From assembly GCF_002091475.1 (NCBI RefSeq), contig NZ_BCTR01000007.1:1-64000 (forward strand): a stretch of 64,000 bases of DNA, written 5' to 3'. A model generated the notes under the pieces. The model worked only from the letters and a program-made list of their open reading frames with translations. It ran no database searches and was not told the DNA's origin. Both the position numbers and the translations under genes were made by a program. This document shows positions 50,796-58,795 of the stretch, one piece after another; positions within the stretch are counted from its first letter, which is position 1; the number at the start of each line of letters is the position of its first letter. The stretch is from Sphingomonas azotifigens NBRC 15497 (GTDB lineage: Bacteria; Pseudomonadota; Alphaproteobacteria; Sphingomonadales; Sphingomonadaceae).

Positions 50796-51223
50796 TCCGG
50801 CGGGCCCAATGGGTGGTAATGGGACTCGCTGTCATGACGGCGGTGGGGATGCCGCTGTGGCTGCTCCGACCTGCCGCCACCATGCATGCGGGCCAAGCGC
50901 GTTCGTTGCCGCCACTCGCAGCCGGTGATCCGGCGCCGCTCACCCATGTCTTCGATCGGCCGCTCTTCGCCGCTGCCGTCGCCGAAGAAGCGGCCCTTCC
51001 TGCCGACGCACCCCAGCTCACCGGCATTGTCGGGCGGCTCGGCAGCGATGCGGTGGCACTGGTCCGCGCCGCTGGGGGGCAGAGCCGCAGCCTGGCGATC
51101 GGCGACAGCGTCGACGGGTGGAAGCTCGAATCGCTGTCGATCGATGCTGCGCTGTTCAGCCGCGGCGGCCAGCGGGCGCGGGTGCCGCTGCCCGCTGCCG
51201 AATCCGAGCCGCCGGCTCAGTAG
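50792..51223 (+). CDS. Short GspC/PilP-like periplasmic protein (trio gene 3)
   Basis: The 143-aa protein has a signal-anchor (about 7-25). A region resembling the HR domain of GspC or PilP follows: PLTHVFDRPLFAAAV, LTGIVGRLGSDAVALVRAAGGQSRSLAIGDSVDGWKLESLSIDAALF. It lacks the PDZ domain found in the full GspC at 53319. Its stop overlaps the 3' end of gspD by 7 bp in convergent orientation. Confidence 0.65.
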   Translation: MIRRAQWVVMGLAVMTAVGMPLWLLRPAATMHAGQARSLPPLAAGDPAPLTHVFDRPLFAAAVAEEAALPADAPQLTGIVGRLGSDAVALVRAAGGQSRSLAIGDSVDGWKLESLSIDAALFSRGGQRARVPLPAAESEPPAQ

Positions 51224-53304
51224 ATCCCGTCGATCTCCACCTTCAGCCGTGCTGGCGGCGGGGCGAGCAGCAGGCTGTTGCGCTTGGCGTTCTGCGCCTC
51301 GTCGGCACGCAGCCGGGCATAGCGATCCTTCGCCGCCGCGCTGGCATCGGCGCCGTCGCGCAGGATGGTGGGCTTGAGGAAGATGAACAGCGTGCGCTTG
51401 GAATGCTGTTCCTTGCGGCCCTTGAACAGCTCGCCGATCAGCGGAATGTTGCCGAGCACCGGCACCTGCTGGCGCACATCCTGGTAATCGTCGCTGGTCA
51501 GGCCGCCGAGCACGATGGTTGAGCCGTTGTCGGCGAGCACCGTGGTGTTGATCGCGCGCTTGTTGGTGATCAGGTCGGTCGCGCGCGACACGGTGGTGCT
51601 GGCGATCGACGAGGCTTCCTGGTTCACCTGCAGGCGGATCGTGTCGCCGGCGTTGATCCGCGGCAGTACGCGCAGGGTGATGCCCACGTCCTTGCGCTCG
51701 ATCGTGTTGTAGGGCGTCGCCGCGCTGGAATTGGTGAGGATCGAGCCGGTGACGAACGGCACGTTCTGGCCGGCGATGAACTCGCCGGCGACATTGTCGA
51801 GCACGGTGATCTGCGGGGTGGAGAGCAGGTTGGCGCGGGTGGAGGTGCCCAGCGCCTGGAGCAGCACCGAGAAATCGTCGCCGATCTTGAAATTGCCGGT
51901 GAAGCCACTGGCCCCGGTGCCGAGAAGCGATCCCGCCGGCACGCCCAGCGCGGTGAGCACCGCGCCAAGCGAGGCGCCGCCCGCGTCGAACGAGGTTCCG
52001 GCGCCGGTGACGCGGTTGAGGACCGCGCCGCTGGTGCCGATCTGCACGGCCAGCTGTTCGGCATCGTCGCCGGTGATCTCGGCGATCGCCGCCTCGATCA
52101 GCACCTGCGGGCGGCGCACGTCGAGGTCGCGGACCAGCGGCTCGATCGAGGCGATCGCGCTCGGCGCGCCGCGCACGACGATGGCGTTGAGCTCGGGCGC
52201 CGGCTGCACGGTGAGGTCGGGCGTCGAGAAGCCCTTGGGCGTCTGCGGCGTGGTCGACTGCATCATCGGCGTGGTGGTGCCGGTCGCGGCCTGCACGCCG
52301 GTGCCGCTGGGCAGCGACGAACCCGGCGTGCCGCTCGACATGCCGGTGGTGCCGTTCGACAGCGCGCCTTGCGCCGCAAGCCGGGAGAAGGGGTTGGCGT
52401 TGCCGGTCGAGAGGCTGTTCGCCACCGGATTGTCGGTGCTTTCGCCAAGGCCGAGCACGCCGCGCAGCACGTCGGTCACCGTCTCGGCATCGGCGTAGTT
52501 CAGCCGGAACATGCGGGTGATCGGGGTGGAGCCGCCCGGCAGGTCGAGCGAGGCGACGATGCGGCGGCCCTCGGCGACCGAGGCGGGCGTGCCGCGCAGG
52601 ATGACGGTGTTGCTGCGTTCGTCCGCCGCGACCCGGGTGCCCGCACCGGCGTCGCCGCCCAGCACGTTCTGCACCGCCTGCGCCACGGCCGGCGCGCTGC
52701 CGTTCTTGAGCGCGATCGCCGCGAAGGTCGCGCCGCCGCCGCCATCGAGCTGGCGGATGATCGATTCGATCCGGCGGACATTGTCGGCATAGTCGGTGAT
52801 GACGACGGCGTTGGGGGCGGTGAGCGGCTCGACGCTGCCGAAGCTCGCCACCAGCGGCCGGGCGATGCGCGCGGCGTCGGCAGAGGGCACGTTGGAGAGG
52901 CGGACCATCCGCGTCATCAGTTCCTGCCCGGCGGCGCCGCGCGCCGGCAGGCCGCCGTCGCGCACCGCATTGGCGGCGGGGACGATCCGCCAGGCACGGC
53001 CCGAGCGGACCGCCGCATAGCCGTTGGCGCGCAGGACCGACTGGAACAGGTCCCACACGCCGCTGGGCGTGAGCGGGCTCGACGAGGTGACGGTGACCAC
53101 GCCCTTCACCGCCGGATCGAGGATCAGCGTGCGCCCGGTGATCCGCGAGATCTGATCGGCGACGTCGGCGATTTCCACGCCGCGCATGTTGATCACCACG
53201 TCGGCGGCGTCCTGCGGCGCGGCCGCAGTCTGCGCGGCGACCAGCACCGGGTTCAGCAGCGTCGGCGCGAGCGCGAGGCAGGCGAGGGCGGGGCGAATCT
53301 TCAA
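51217..53304 (-). CDS. gspD: Type II secretion outer-membrane secretin GspD
   Basis: GspD forms the gated outer-membrane channel of the T2SS. The 695-aa precursor starts at TTG 53304 (GAGAG upstream) with a signal peptide ending LVAAQT. The N0 domain (VVINMRGVEIADVADQISRITGRTLIL) and the N1-N3 repeats follow, with a Gly/Ser/Thr-rich loop inserted in N3 (about 330-390). The secretin core is at about 430-640, with RANLLSTPQITVLDNVAGEFIAGQNVPF and VPVLGNIPLIGELFKGR. It is the last gene of gspG-H-I-C-D. Confidence 0.95.
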   Translation of the reverse strand: MKIRPALACLALAPTLLNPVLVAAQTAAAPQDAADVVINMRGVEIADVADQISRITGRTLILDPAVKGVVTVTSSSPLTPSGVWDLFQSVLRANGYAAVRSGRAWRIVPAANAVRDGGLPARGAAGQELMTRMVRLSNVPSADAARIARPLVASFGSVEPLTAPNAVVITDYADNVRRIESIIRQLDGGGGATFAAIALKNGSAPAVAQAVQNVLGGDAGAGTRVAADERSNTVILRGTPASVAEGRRIVASLDLPGGSTPITRMFRLNYADAETVTDVLRGVLGLGESTDNPVANSLSTGNANPFSRLAAQGALSNGTTGMSSGTPGSSLPSGTGVQAATGTTTPMMQSTTPQTPKGFSTPDLTVQPAPELNAIVVRGAPSAIASIEPLVRDLDVRRPQVLIEAAIAEITGDDAEQLAVQIGTSGAVLNRVTGAGTSFDAGGASLGAVLTALGVPAGSLLGTGASGFTGNFKIGDDFSVLLQALGTSTRANLLSTPQITVLDNVAGEFIAGQNVPFVTGSILTNSSAATPYNTIERKDVGITLRVLPRINAGDTIRLQVNQEASSIASTTVSRATDLITNKRAINTTVLADNGSTIVLGGLTSDDYQDVRQQVPVLGNIPLIGELFKGRKEQHSKRTLFIFLKPTILRDGADASAAAKDRYARLRADEAQNAKRNSLLLAPPPARLKVEIDGIY

Positions 53305-53318
53305 GGGTGCTCTCTCTT

Positions 53319-54116
53319 CTAGCGCAGCGGCACGGTGAGCGCGATCCGCCGACCGTCCCGCAATATCTGAACCTGGGCCGATCCGCTCGCCTGCGCGGCG
53401 GCGAAGGCGGCATTGGCGGCCTGGGTATCGGTCATGGGCGTGCCGTTGACCGAGGTGATCACATCGCCGGCCTGCATCCCCGGCGGGCCGTTGCTGCCGA
53501 TGCGAAAGCCGTCGGGCGTCTGCGTCGCACCCAGCTTCTGCAGCACGGCGGCGCTGTTGCCCGGCAACTGGGCCGGCGGCTGCACGCTCGGCGTCGCGCC
53601 CGGTGACGGCGCCTGTCCGCCGGGAGGGGGGGCTGCGGCGGCCGCCTGGCGCTGCTCGGGCGAGAGGCTGGGATCGGGAAAAGCGAGGAATTCGCGCCGA
53701 CCGCCATTGTCGAACAGCACGCGGTCGCGCTGGATCGCGGCGATGGTGGCGCCGTTGACCTGCTGGCCGACGCGGAAGGCCGTCGCGGGCGCGCCGCTCA
53801 CCGCGATGAACGCGGTCGAAAGCTCGGCGGGGATCGCCGCGACGATGCCCTTCAGCTCCAGCGGCAGCGTCGTCGGCTGCGGGGCATCGGCCACCAGCGG
53901 CTTGCCGAAGGGGGCGAGCGCGATGACCGACGCCATGTCCGGGGCGGCCGCCGGACCGCTGTGGCCCGAGGGTACGGTGATCGCGCCGGTACCGGCATGC
54001 CCCGCGATCCGCCAGGTGAGCCCGGCAAGCGCGACGGCGACCGAGACGACCATCGCGCCGGTCAGCAGGTCGAGCGCGGTGCGCGTCTGGCGCGGGGTGA
54101 GGGCGAAGCGGGTCAT
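53319..54116 (-). CDS. gspC: Type II secretion inner-membrane protein GspC
   Basis: GspC links the inner-membrane platform to GspD. The 265-aa protein has a membrane helix (about 16-36) and the homology region (SVIALAPFGKPLV, LPLELKGIVAAIPAELSTAFIAVSGA, VGQQVNGATIAAIQRDRVLFDNGGRREFL). A Pro/Gln-rich linker and a C-terminal PDZ domain (about 200-262, GDVITSVNGTPMTD) complete it. It overlaps gspI by 4 bp (ATGA). Confidence 0.9.
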   Translation of the reverse strand: MTRFALTPRQTRTALDLLTGAMVVSVAVALAGLTWRIAGHAGTGAITVPSGHSGPAAAPDMASVIALAPFGKPLVADAPQPTTLPLELKGIVAAIPAELSTAFIAVSGAPATAFRVGQQVNGATIAAIQRDRVLFDNGGRREFLAFPDPSLSPEQRQAAAAAPPPGGQAPSPGATPSVQPPAQLPGNSAAVLQKLGATQTPDGFRIGSNGPPGMQAGDVITSVNGTPMTDTQAANAAFAAAQASGSAQVQILRDGRRIALTVPLR

Positions 54117-54463
54117 CCCTTGCGTCCGTCCACGAAGCCGTCGAGCGATGCAAGCGGCGTCTTCTCGGAAGCGGGGAACACGTTGATGCGCACGCGCACG
54201 ATCTCGGGGTCGTCGGTGCTGCGCCGGTCGACCGCGACGCGCCAGCGTTCGCCGAGCATGTCCACCTGCGGTTCGCCGGCGATGCCCGCTTCCAGTTCGG
54301 CCAGACGGTTCTCGGCGACCCACATCGCGGCGGCGCGGCGCTCGACGCCTCGTGTCGAATCGATGTGTGTCTGCACCGTGCGCATCAGCCCCACCGTGGC
54401 GATGGCCAGCACCGCCAGCGCCACCAGCGCCTCGATCAGCGAGAAGCCGCGCTCGTCGGTCAT
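54113..54463 (-). CDS. gspI: Minor pseudopilin GspI
   Basis: The 116-aa protein carries a prepilin leader MTDERG followed by FSLIEALVALAVLAIATVGLM, with Glu at position 5 of the mature protein. The GspI-type body has TVQTHIDSTRGVERRAAAMWVAENRLAELEAG and WRVAVDRR. It is processed by prepilin peptidase and belongs to the pseudopilus tip complex. It overlaps gspH and gspC by 4 bp. Confidence 0.9.
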   Translation of the reverse strand: MTDERGFSLIEALVALAVLAIATVGLMRTVQTHIDSTRGVERRAAAMWVAENRLAELEAGIAGEPQVDMLGERWRVAVDRRSTDDPEIVRVRINVFPASEKTPLASLDGFVDGRKG

Positions 54464-55053
54464 GGCGTGGCCGGCGCGGGAAGCGCGGTGGCGGTCATCC
54501 CGTCATAGCGCACCAGCCAGCGCCGGCTGCCATTGTCCACCGTCGCCGCGATCGGCTTGCCCGAGCCATCGACGCCCAGCACGAGCGGCGGGCGGACGTC
54601 GAGCGTCAGGGTGATGCCGGCCGGCAGCGTGTGCGGCGCGAAGGCATCGTCGGTCCGCGGGGCCAGCTTGCCGTTGGCGCCGATCGTGGCGAAGCCATAG
54701 CCGTGCGGCTCGGCGGTGAAGGCGATCAGCTTGTCGCCCAGCATCGCGTCGTCGGCGGCGGCCTGCAGTCGCGACGCGAGGCGGCGCGCTTCGCTCTCCA
54801 CGCTCGGCTTGCGGGTGGCCGCGCCAATGCCCAGCGTCACTGCACCGGCCGCGACGCCGATGATCGCGAGGACGACCAGCATCTCGATCAGCGTCATGCC
54901 GGTCTGGCCATCATGGCTGTCATCCCGGCGGAAGCCGGGATCCATTCGCCTCGCCGGCGGGGCAGGAGCGACCACGGCCATGGCAATGGATCCCGGCTTC
55001 CGCCGGGATGACGAAATACAGGAGAGGCGGGTGATTCCTCCCCCGGCTGGCAT
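54460..55053 (-). CDS. gspH: Minor pseudopilin GspH with a repeat-expanded leader
   Basis: The mature part is GspH-like: G^MTLIEMLVVLAIIGVAAGAVTLGI, then ARRLASRLQAAADDAMLGDKLIAF. Read from the ATG at 55053, which overlaps the gspG stop (ATGA) as at other junctions in this operon, the leader is about 52 residues and runs through a 28-bp inverted repeat pair (54919-55012). An internal ATG at 54945, inside the repeat, gives a 161-aa protein with leader MDPGFRRDDSHDGQTG. The coupled start was probably ancestral and the repeat inserted in frame later. Which start is used now is unclear. Confidence 0.82.
   Translation of the reverse strand: MPAGGGITRLSCISSSRRKPGSIAMAVVAPAPPARRMDPGFRRDDSHDGQTGMTLIEMLVVLAIIGVAAGAVTLGIGAATRKPSVESEARRLASRLQAAADDAMLGDKLIAFTAEPHGYGFATIGANGKLAPRTDDAFAPHTLPAGITLTLDVRPPLVLGVDGSGKPIAATVDNGSRRWLVRYDGMTATALPAPATP
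54919..55012. repeat. Perfect 28-bp inverted repeat pair (REP/MITE-like) in gspH leader
   Basis: The arms at 54919-54946 and 54985-55012 are exact reverse complements (28 of 28) around a 38-bp spacer. Each arm contains the palindromic core CCCGGCGGAAGCCGGG. It is a dispersed-element type common in proteobacterial genomes (CCGGNNGAAGCCGG cores). No target duplication is visible. Confidence 0.9.
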
Positions 55054-55535
55054 CAGCCCTTGCCTTCGAGATCGGCGTCGACGCCTTCGCCGCCGGGCTT
55101 GCCGTCCTTGCCGAACGAGCGAATGGTGAAGCCACCGCCCGAAGACTTGTACTCGTACGGCTTGCCCCAGGCGTCGAGCGGCGGCGCGGAAAGATAGCCG
55201 CCCTGCGCCCAGTTTGCCGGAACCGGCGGGACGGTGGGCTTTTCCACCAGCGCCTTCAGGCCCTGCTCGGTAGTGGGGTAATCGCCATTGTCGAGGCGGT
55301 ACATCTTCAGCGCGCCTTCGATGCTGGAGATGTTGCCCTTGGTGGTGGTCACCCGCGCCTCGTCGGGGCGGTTGATCACATTGGCGGTGATGAGGCCCGC
55401 GACCACGGCGATGATCACGAGGACGATGAGCATCTCGATCAGCGTCAGCCCGGCTTCATGCTCGCCGATCTGGCGGACCTTGCGCGGGGCGCGCTGCGAT
55501 GCGATGTCACAAAATGGTTTCAAACTTATGCGCAT
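55053..55535 (-). CDS. gspG: Major pseudopilin GspG
   Basis: GspG builds the T2SS pseudopilus. The 160-aa precursor starts at ATG 55535 and has a leader of about 29 residues ending HEAG. The hydrophobic helix LTLIEMLIVLVIIAVVAGLITANVI follows. The GspG body has GALKMYRLDNGDYPTTEQGLKALVEKP, YLSAPPLDAWGKPYEYKS and the calcium-binding-like C-terminus FGKDGKPGGEGVDAD. It heads the minus-strand gspG-H-I-C-D operon and is divergent from gspL, with only 33 bp between starts. Confidence 0.94.
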   Translation of the reverse strand: MRISLKPFCDIASQRAPRKVRQIGEHEAGLTLIEMLIVLVIIAVVAGLITANVINRPDEARVTTTKGNISSIEGALKMYRLDNGDYPTTEQGLKALVEKPTVPPVPANWAQGGYLSAPPLDAWGKPYEYKSSGGGFTIRSFGKDGKPGGEGVDADLEGKG

Positions 55536-55568
55536 CCCTGCCTCATGCGTCCACCCCATGAAGCTTCT

Positions 55569-56684
55569 ATGACACGCGGCGTCCGAACGCCGGACCTGCC
55601 GCCGCCGCACGCCGGGGGTGTGTGGACGCTGGCGGGCGACCGGCTGATCATAGTCTCCGCCGAGGGACCCGCAACCATCCTCGTGCCGACCGAGCGCGTG
55701 CGGCTGCTTGCCGTCGACCTGCCGTTGCCGAATCGCGCCCGCCGGCTGGCCGCGCTGCCGTTCGCGATCGAGGACCAGGTGGCGGAGCCGGTCGAACTGC
55801 TCCATCTCGCGCTCGGCGGCCGCACCGACCCTGCCGACGCGCCGAACCGCTATCTGGTGGGCGTGGTCCGGGCCGAGACCATGGCCGAATGGGCGGCACT
55901 CGCCGAGGAACAGGGGCTTGCTGCCGCGCCGATGGTGCCCGACGTCCTGCTGCTGCCGCGCCCGGCGGAAGGCTGGACGGTCGAGGTGCGGCAAGGCCGT
56001 GCGCTGGTGCTCGCCGCCGACGGCACCGGCTTCGCCATGCCGGCCGCCCTGCTCGGCGCCGCGTGGGAGGCAGCGGGGCGGCCGCGAATCCATCATCTCG
56101 GCGAGCCGCTGGGCGGTGACCTGCAGGTGCAGGCGACGACACCCGATCTGCGCGATGCCGAGGCGCGTGCCGAGATCGCGACGGCGGCGCTCGATCTTCG
56201 TCAGGGCGCGTTCGCCGCGCGGCAGGCGCGGGTGGCTAATGGCTGGCGGCGCCTTGGCTGGATTCTCGGCATCGGCGCGGCCGCGCATATCCTGATCGCA
56301 GGCGGGGATGCGCTGATGCTGCGGGTGATCGCCGATCGACGTGCCGCAGAAACGCGGGCGCTGGTCTCGACCGCCGCACCGGGCACCGATCTGAGCGGCG
56401 ACCTCAAGGCGAAGGTCACCGATTTGCTGCCGACCGGGGCCGCCCGCGCGCCCGATCGCTTCGTGCCGCTGCTGGCGCGGGTGTCGACGGCGCTGACCCC
56501 GCTCGCCGGCAGCATCGCGGTGCGGGCGGTGCGCTACGAGGGGAGCGTGCTCACGCTCGACTGTGATCCCGGCGCACCCGATCTTGCCGCGCGGATCGCC
56601 GAGGCGCTGCGCACCGGCCGCATCCAGGGGCAGGCAACGGCCTCGCCAGACGGCTCGATCCGCATTACGGCGAGCGCGGCATGA
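55569..56684 (+). CDS. gspL: Type II secretion platform protein GspL
   Basis: GspL recruits the ATPase GspE to the membrane. The 371-aa protein has a cytoplasmic actin-like part: VWTLAGDRLIIVSAEGPATILVPTERVRLLAVDLPL, RRLAALPFAIEDQVAEPVELLHLAL. One membrane helix lies at about 228-246 and a periplasmic ferredoxin-like domain (about 290-370) follows. It heads the plus-strand operon gspL-M-E-F. Confidence 0.9.
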   Translation: MTRGVRTPDLPPPHAGGVWTLAGDRLIIVSAEGPATILVPTERVRLLAVDLPLPNRARRLAALPFAIEDQVAEPVELLHLALGGRTDPADAPNRYLVGVVRAETMAEWAALAEEQGLAAAPMVPDVLLLPRPAEGWTVEVRQGRALVLAADGTGFAMPAALLGAAWEAAGRPRIHHLGEPLGGDLQVQATTPDLRDAEARAEIATAALDLRQGAFAARQARVANGWRRLGWILGIGAAAHILIAGGDALMLRVIADRRAAETRALVSTAAPGTDLSGDLKAKVTDLLPTGAARAPDRFVPLLARVSTALTPLAGSIAVRAVRYEGSVLTLDCDPGAPDLAARIAEALRTGRIQGQATASPDGSIRITASAA

Positions 56685-57181
56685 GCGATTTTCTCCGCAC
56701 CCAGCTGCCGACGCTCGACGCCGGCCTCTCGCGCGCCGGCACTTGGTGGCACGCGCGCAGCGCGCGTGAGCGGGGGATGCTCGCGGCGATGGCGGTGCTG
56801 CTCGGCGCGGTGGCGCTCGTCTACGGCGTGGTGAAGCCGATCCAGGGCGCCCGGGCGGCGGCGCTGGCCGATATCCGTACCTACGAGACGCTCAATGCGC
56901 GCATCCGCGCGGCGGGTACGCTCAGTGCGGTTCGGCCGCAGCGGCGCACCGGCGCGCCCGAGGTGATCGCGACTCAGTCGGCCGGCGGCTTCGGCGTGGC
57001 GCTGACCACCACGCCGATCCCCGACGGAGTTCGGGCAAGCGTGGCGGATGCGAGCTATGATTCGCTGGTCCAGTGGCTGGCCGATGTGACGACGACCAGT
57101 GACTTGCGGGTCCGCCGCGTCACCTTGCAGCGACTTGGGTCTCCGGGCCATGTCTCGGCCACCGTGGAACTCGGCCAATGA
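56681..57181 (+). CDS. gspM: Type II secretion protein GspM
   Basis: The 166-aa protein has a short cytoplasmic N-terminus, a membrane helix (about 33-51, LAAMAVLLGAVALVYGVVK) and a periplasmic coil plus ferredoxin-like domain (YDSLVQWLADVTTTSDLRVRRVTLQRL). This is the normal GspM length and layout. It overlaps gspL and gspE by 4 bp. Confidence 0.9.
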   Translation: MSDFLRTQLPTLDAGLSRAGTWWHARSARERGMLAAMAVLLGAVALVYGVVKPIQGARAAALADIRTYETLNARIRAAGTLSAVRPQRRTGAPEVIATQSAGGFGVALTTTPIPDGVRASVADASYDSLVQWLADVTTTSDLRVRRVTLQRLGSPGHVSATVELGQ

Positions 57182-58644
57182 TCCTCGACGTGCCGACCTT
57201 GCCCTACAGCTTCGCCCGCCGCCACGGCGTGCTGCTGCGCGAGACCCCGCAGGGGATCGAGTGCGTCCACCGCGCCGATGCGCCGCTCGACGGGCTTCTC
57301 GAAGTCCAGCGGTTGGCCCCCGGCGCGCGCTTCGTGCGGCTGGAAGGCGCGGCCTTCGATACCGCGCTGGGCGAGGCCTATGGCGGGGCAGGGGGCGCCG
57401 CCGCCGATATCGACCTGGGCGACATGGACCTGGCGGCGCTGGCCGACAGCGCGGCCAGCGTCGACGACCTGCTCGATACGCGCGACGACGCGCCGGTGAT
57501 CCGCCTGATCAACGCGCTGCTGCTGGAAGCGGTGAAGGAAGGCGCGTCCGACGTGCATGTCGAGACGCAGGAGAAGCGGCTCGTCGTCCGCTTCCGCATC
57601 GACGGCGTGCTGCGCGACATGATCGAGCCGCCGCGTGCGCTGGCGCCGCTGCTGGTGAGCCGCATCAAGGTGATGGCGAAGCTCGACATCGCCGAGCGGC
57701 GCGTGCCGCAGGACGGCCGCGTGACGCTGCGCATCGGCGGGCATGATGTCGACGCGCGCGTCTCGACCATCCCGACCCAGCATGGCGAGCGGGTCGTGCT
57801 GCGCCTGCTCGAGAAGGGCTCGCTCAAGCTGGATCTGTCGGGCCTCGGCATGAGTGACCGCGACCAGGCGGTGTTCGGGCGGCTGCTCGAACGGCCGCAC
57901 GGCATCCTGCTCGTCACCGGCCCGACCGGCTCGGGCAAGACAACCACGCTCTACACCGCGCTCACTCGCCTCAACGACCGCAAGCGCAACGTGATGACGG
58001 TCGAGGACCCGATCGAGTACGAGTTGCCGGGCGTCGCGCAGACCCAGGTCAACCCGCGCACCGACATGACCTTCGCCCGCGGCCTGCGTGCGATCCTGCG
58101 CCAGGACCCCGACGTGATCATGGTCGGCGAGATCCGCGACCAGGAAACCGCGCAGGTGGCGGTGCGCTCCGCGATGACCGGGCATTTCGTGCTGTCGACG
58201 CTGCACACCAACAGCGCGGTGGGATCGGTCACCCGGCTGATCGACATGGGCGTCGAGCGCTATCTGCTCGCGCCGATGGTTGTCGGGCTCTGCGCGCAGC
58301 GGCTGGTGCGGCGGCTGTGCCCGAGCTGCCGGCGCGAGGACGTGGCGAGCGAAGCGGATTCGCTGCTGCTCGGTGGCGTGTTGCCGGTGGGGGCGCCGGT
58401 GTGGCGCGCGGTCGGCTGCGACCAGTGCCATGACGAAGGCTATCGCGGCCGGGCAGGGCTGTACGAGGTCGTCGCGGTCGACGACACGTTCCAGAAGCTG
58501 ATCCATGACGGCGCCAGCGAGGCGGAGATCGAACGGCATGCGCGGGCGGACAATCCCAGCCTGCTCGACGACGGCGTGGCCAAGCTTCAGGCCGGGGTAA
58601 CCACGGTGGAAGAAGTCGCCCGCGTCGTGAGGGACGAGGCGTGA
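57178..58644 (+). CDS. gspE: Type II secretion ATPase GspE
   Basis: GspE powers pseudopilus assembly from the cytoplasmic face. The 488-aa protein has an N-terminal N1E-like region, Walker A TGPTGSGKTTTLYTA (about 246-260), the Asp box and Walker B ILRQDPDVIMVGEIRDQET (about 304-322). The His box is LSTLHTNSAVG. The tetracysteine zinc motif CPSCRRED ... CDQCHDEGYRGR is at about 381-425. All catalytic elements are intact. Confidence 0.97.
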   Translation: MILDVPTLPYSFARRHGVLLRETPQGIECVHRADAPLDGLLEVQRLAPGARFVRLEGAAFDTALGEAYGGAGGAAADIDLGDMDLAALADSAASVDDLLDTRDDAPVIRLINALLLEAVKEGASDVHVETQEKRLVVRFRIDGVLRDMIEPPRALAPLLVSRIKVMAKLDIAERRVPQDGRVTLRIGGHDVDARVSTIPTQHGERVVLRLLEKGSLKLDLSGLGMSDRDQAVFGRLLERPHGILLVTGPTGSGKTTTLYTALTRLNDRKRNVMTVEDPIEYELPGVAQTQVNPRTDMTFARGLRAILRQDPDVIMVGEIRDQETAQVAVRSAMTGHFVLSTLHTNSAVGSVTRLIDMGVERYLLAPMVVGLCAQRLVRRLCPSCRREDVASEADSLLLGGVLPVGAPVWRAVGCDQCHDEGYRGRAGLYEVVAVDDTFQKLIHDGASEAEIERHARADNPSLLDDGVAKLQAGVTTVEEVARVVRDEA

Positions 58645-58660
58645 GTGCTTCCACCCGCGT

Positions 58661-58761
58661 TCCCCTTCCGCTTGCGGGAGGGGTTAGGGGAGGGGCTGAA
58701 ACCCCACAGCGCTTCTTCCACGTCGATCCCTCCCCCAACCCCTCCCGCAAGCGGGAGGGGA
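58661..58761. repeat. Near-perfect 34-bp inverted repeat pair between gspE and gspF
   Basis: The arms at 58661-58694 and 58728-58761 match as reverse complements except at two positions. Each contains the palindrome CTCCCGCAAGCGGGAG or its complement. It is the same general repeat family as the pair bounding the DUF559 gene, with a diverged core. It fills most of the 151-bp gap inside the gspE-gspF operon. Confidence 0.85.
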
Positions 58762-58795
58762 GCGCAAACTGCGACGCACTGCAGGGGAGGATCTG

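Noticed and set aside
50171-53413. 1080-aa minus-strand frame across the gspD region
   Set aside because: It is an Arg-rich shadow of gspD in another frame with no domain signature.
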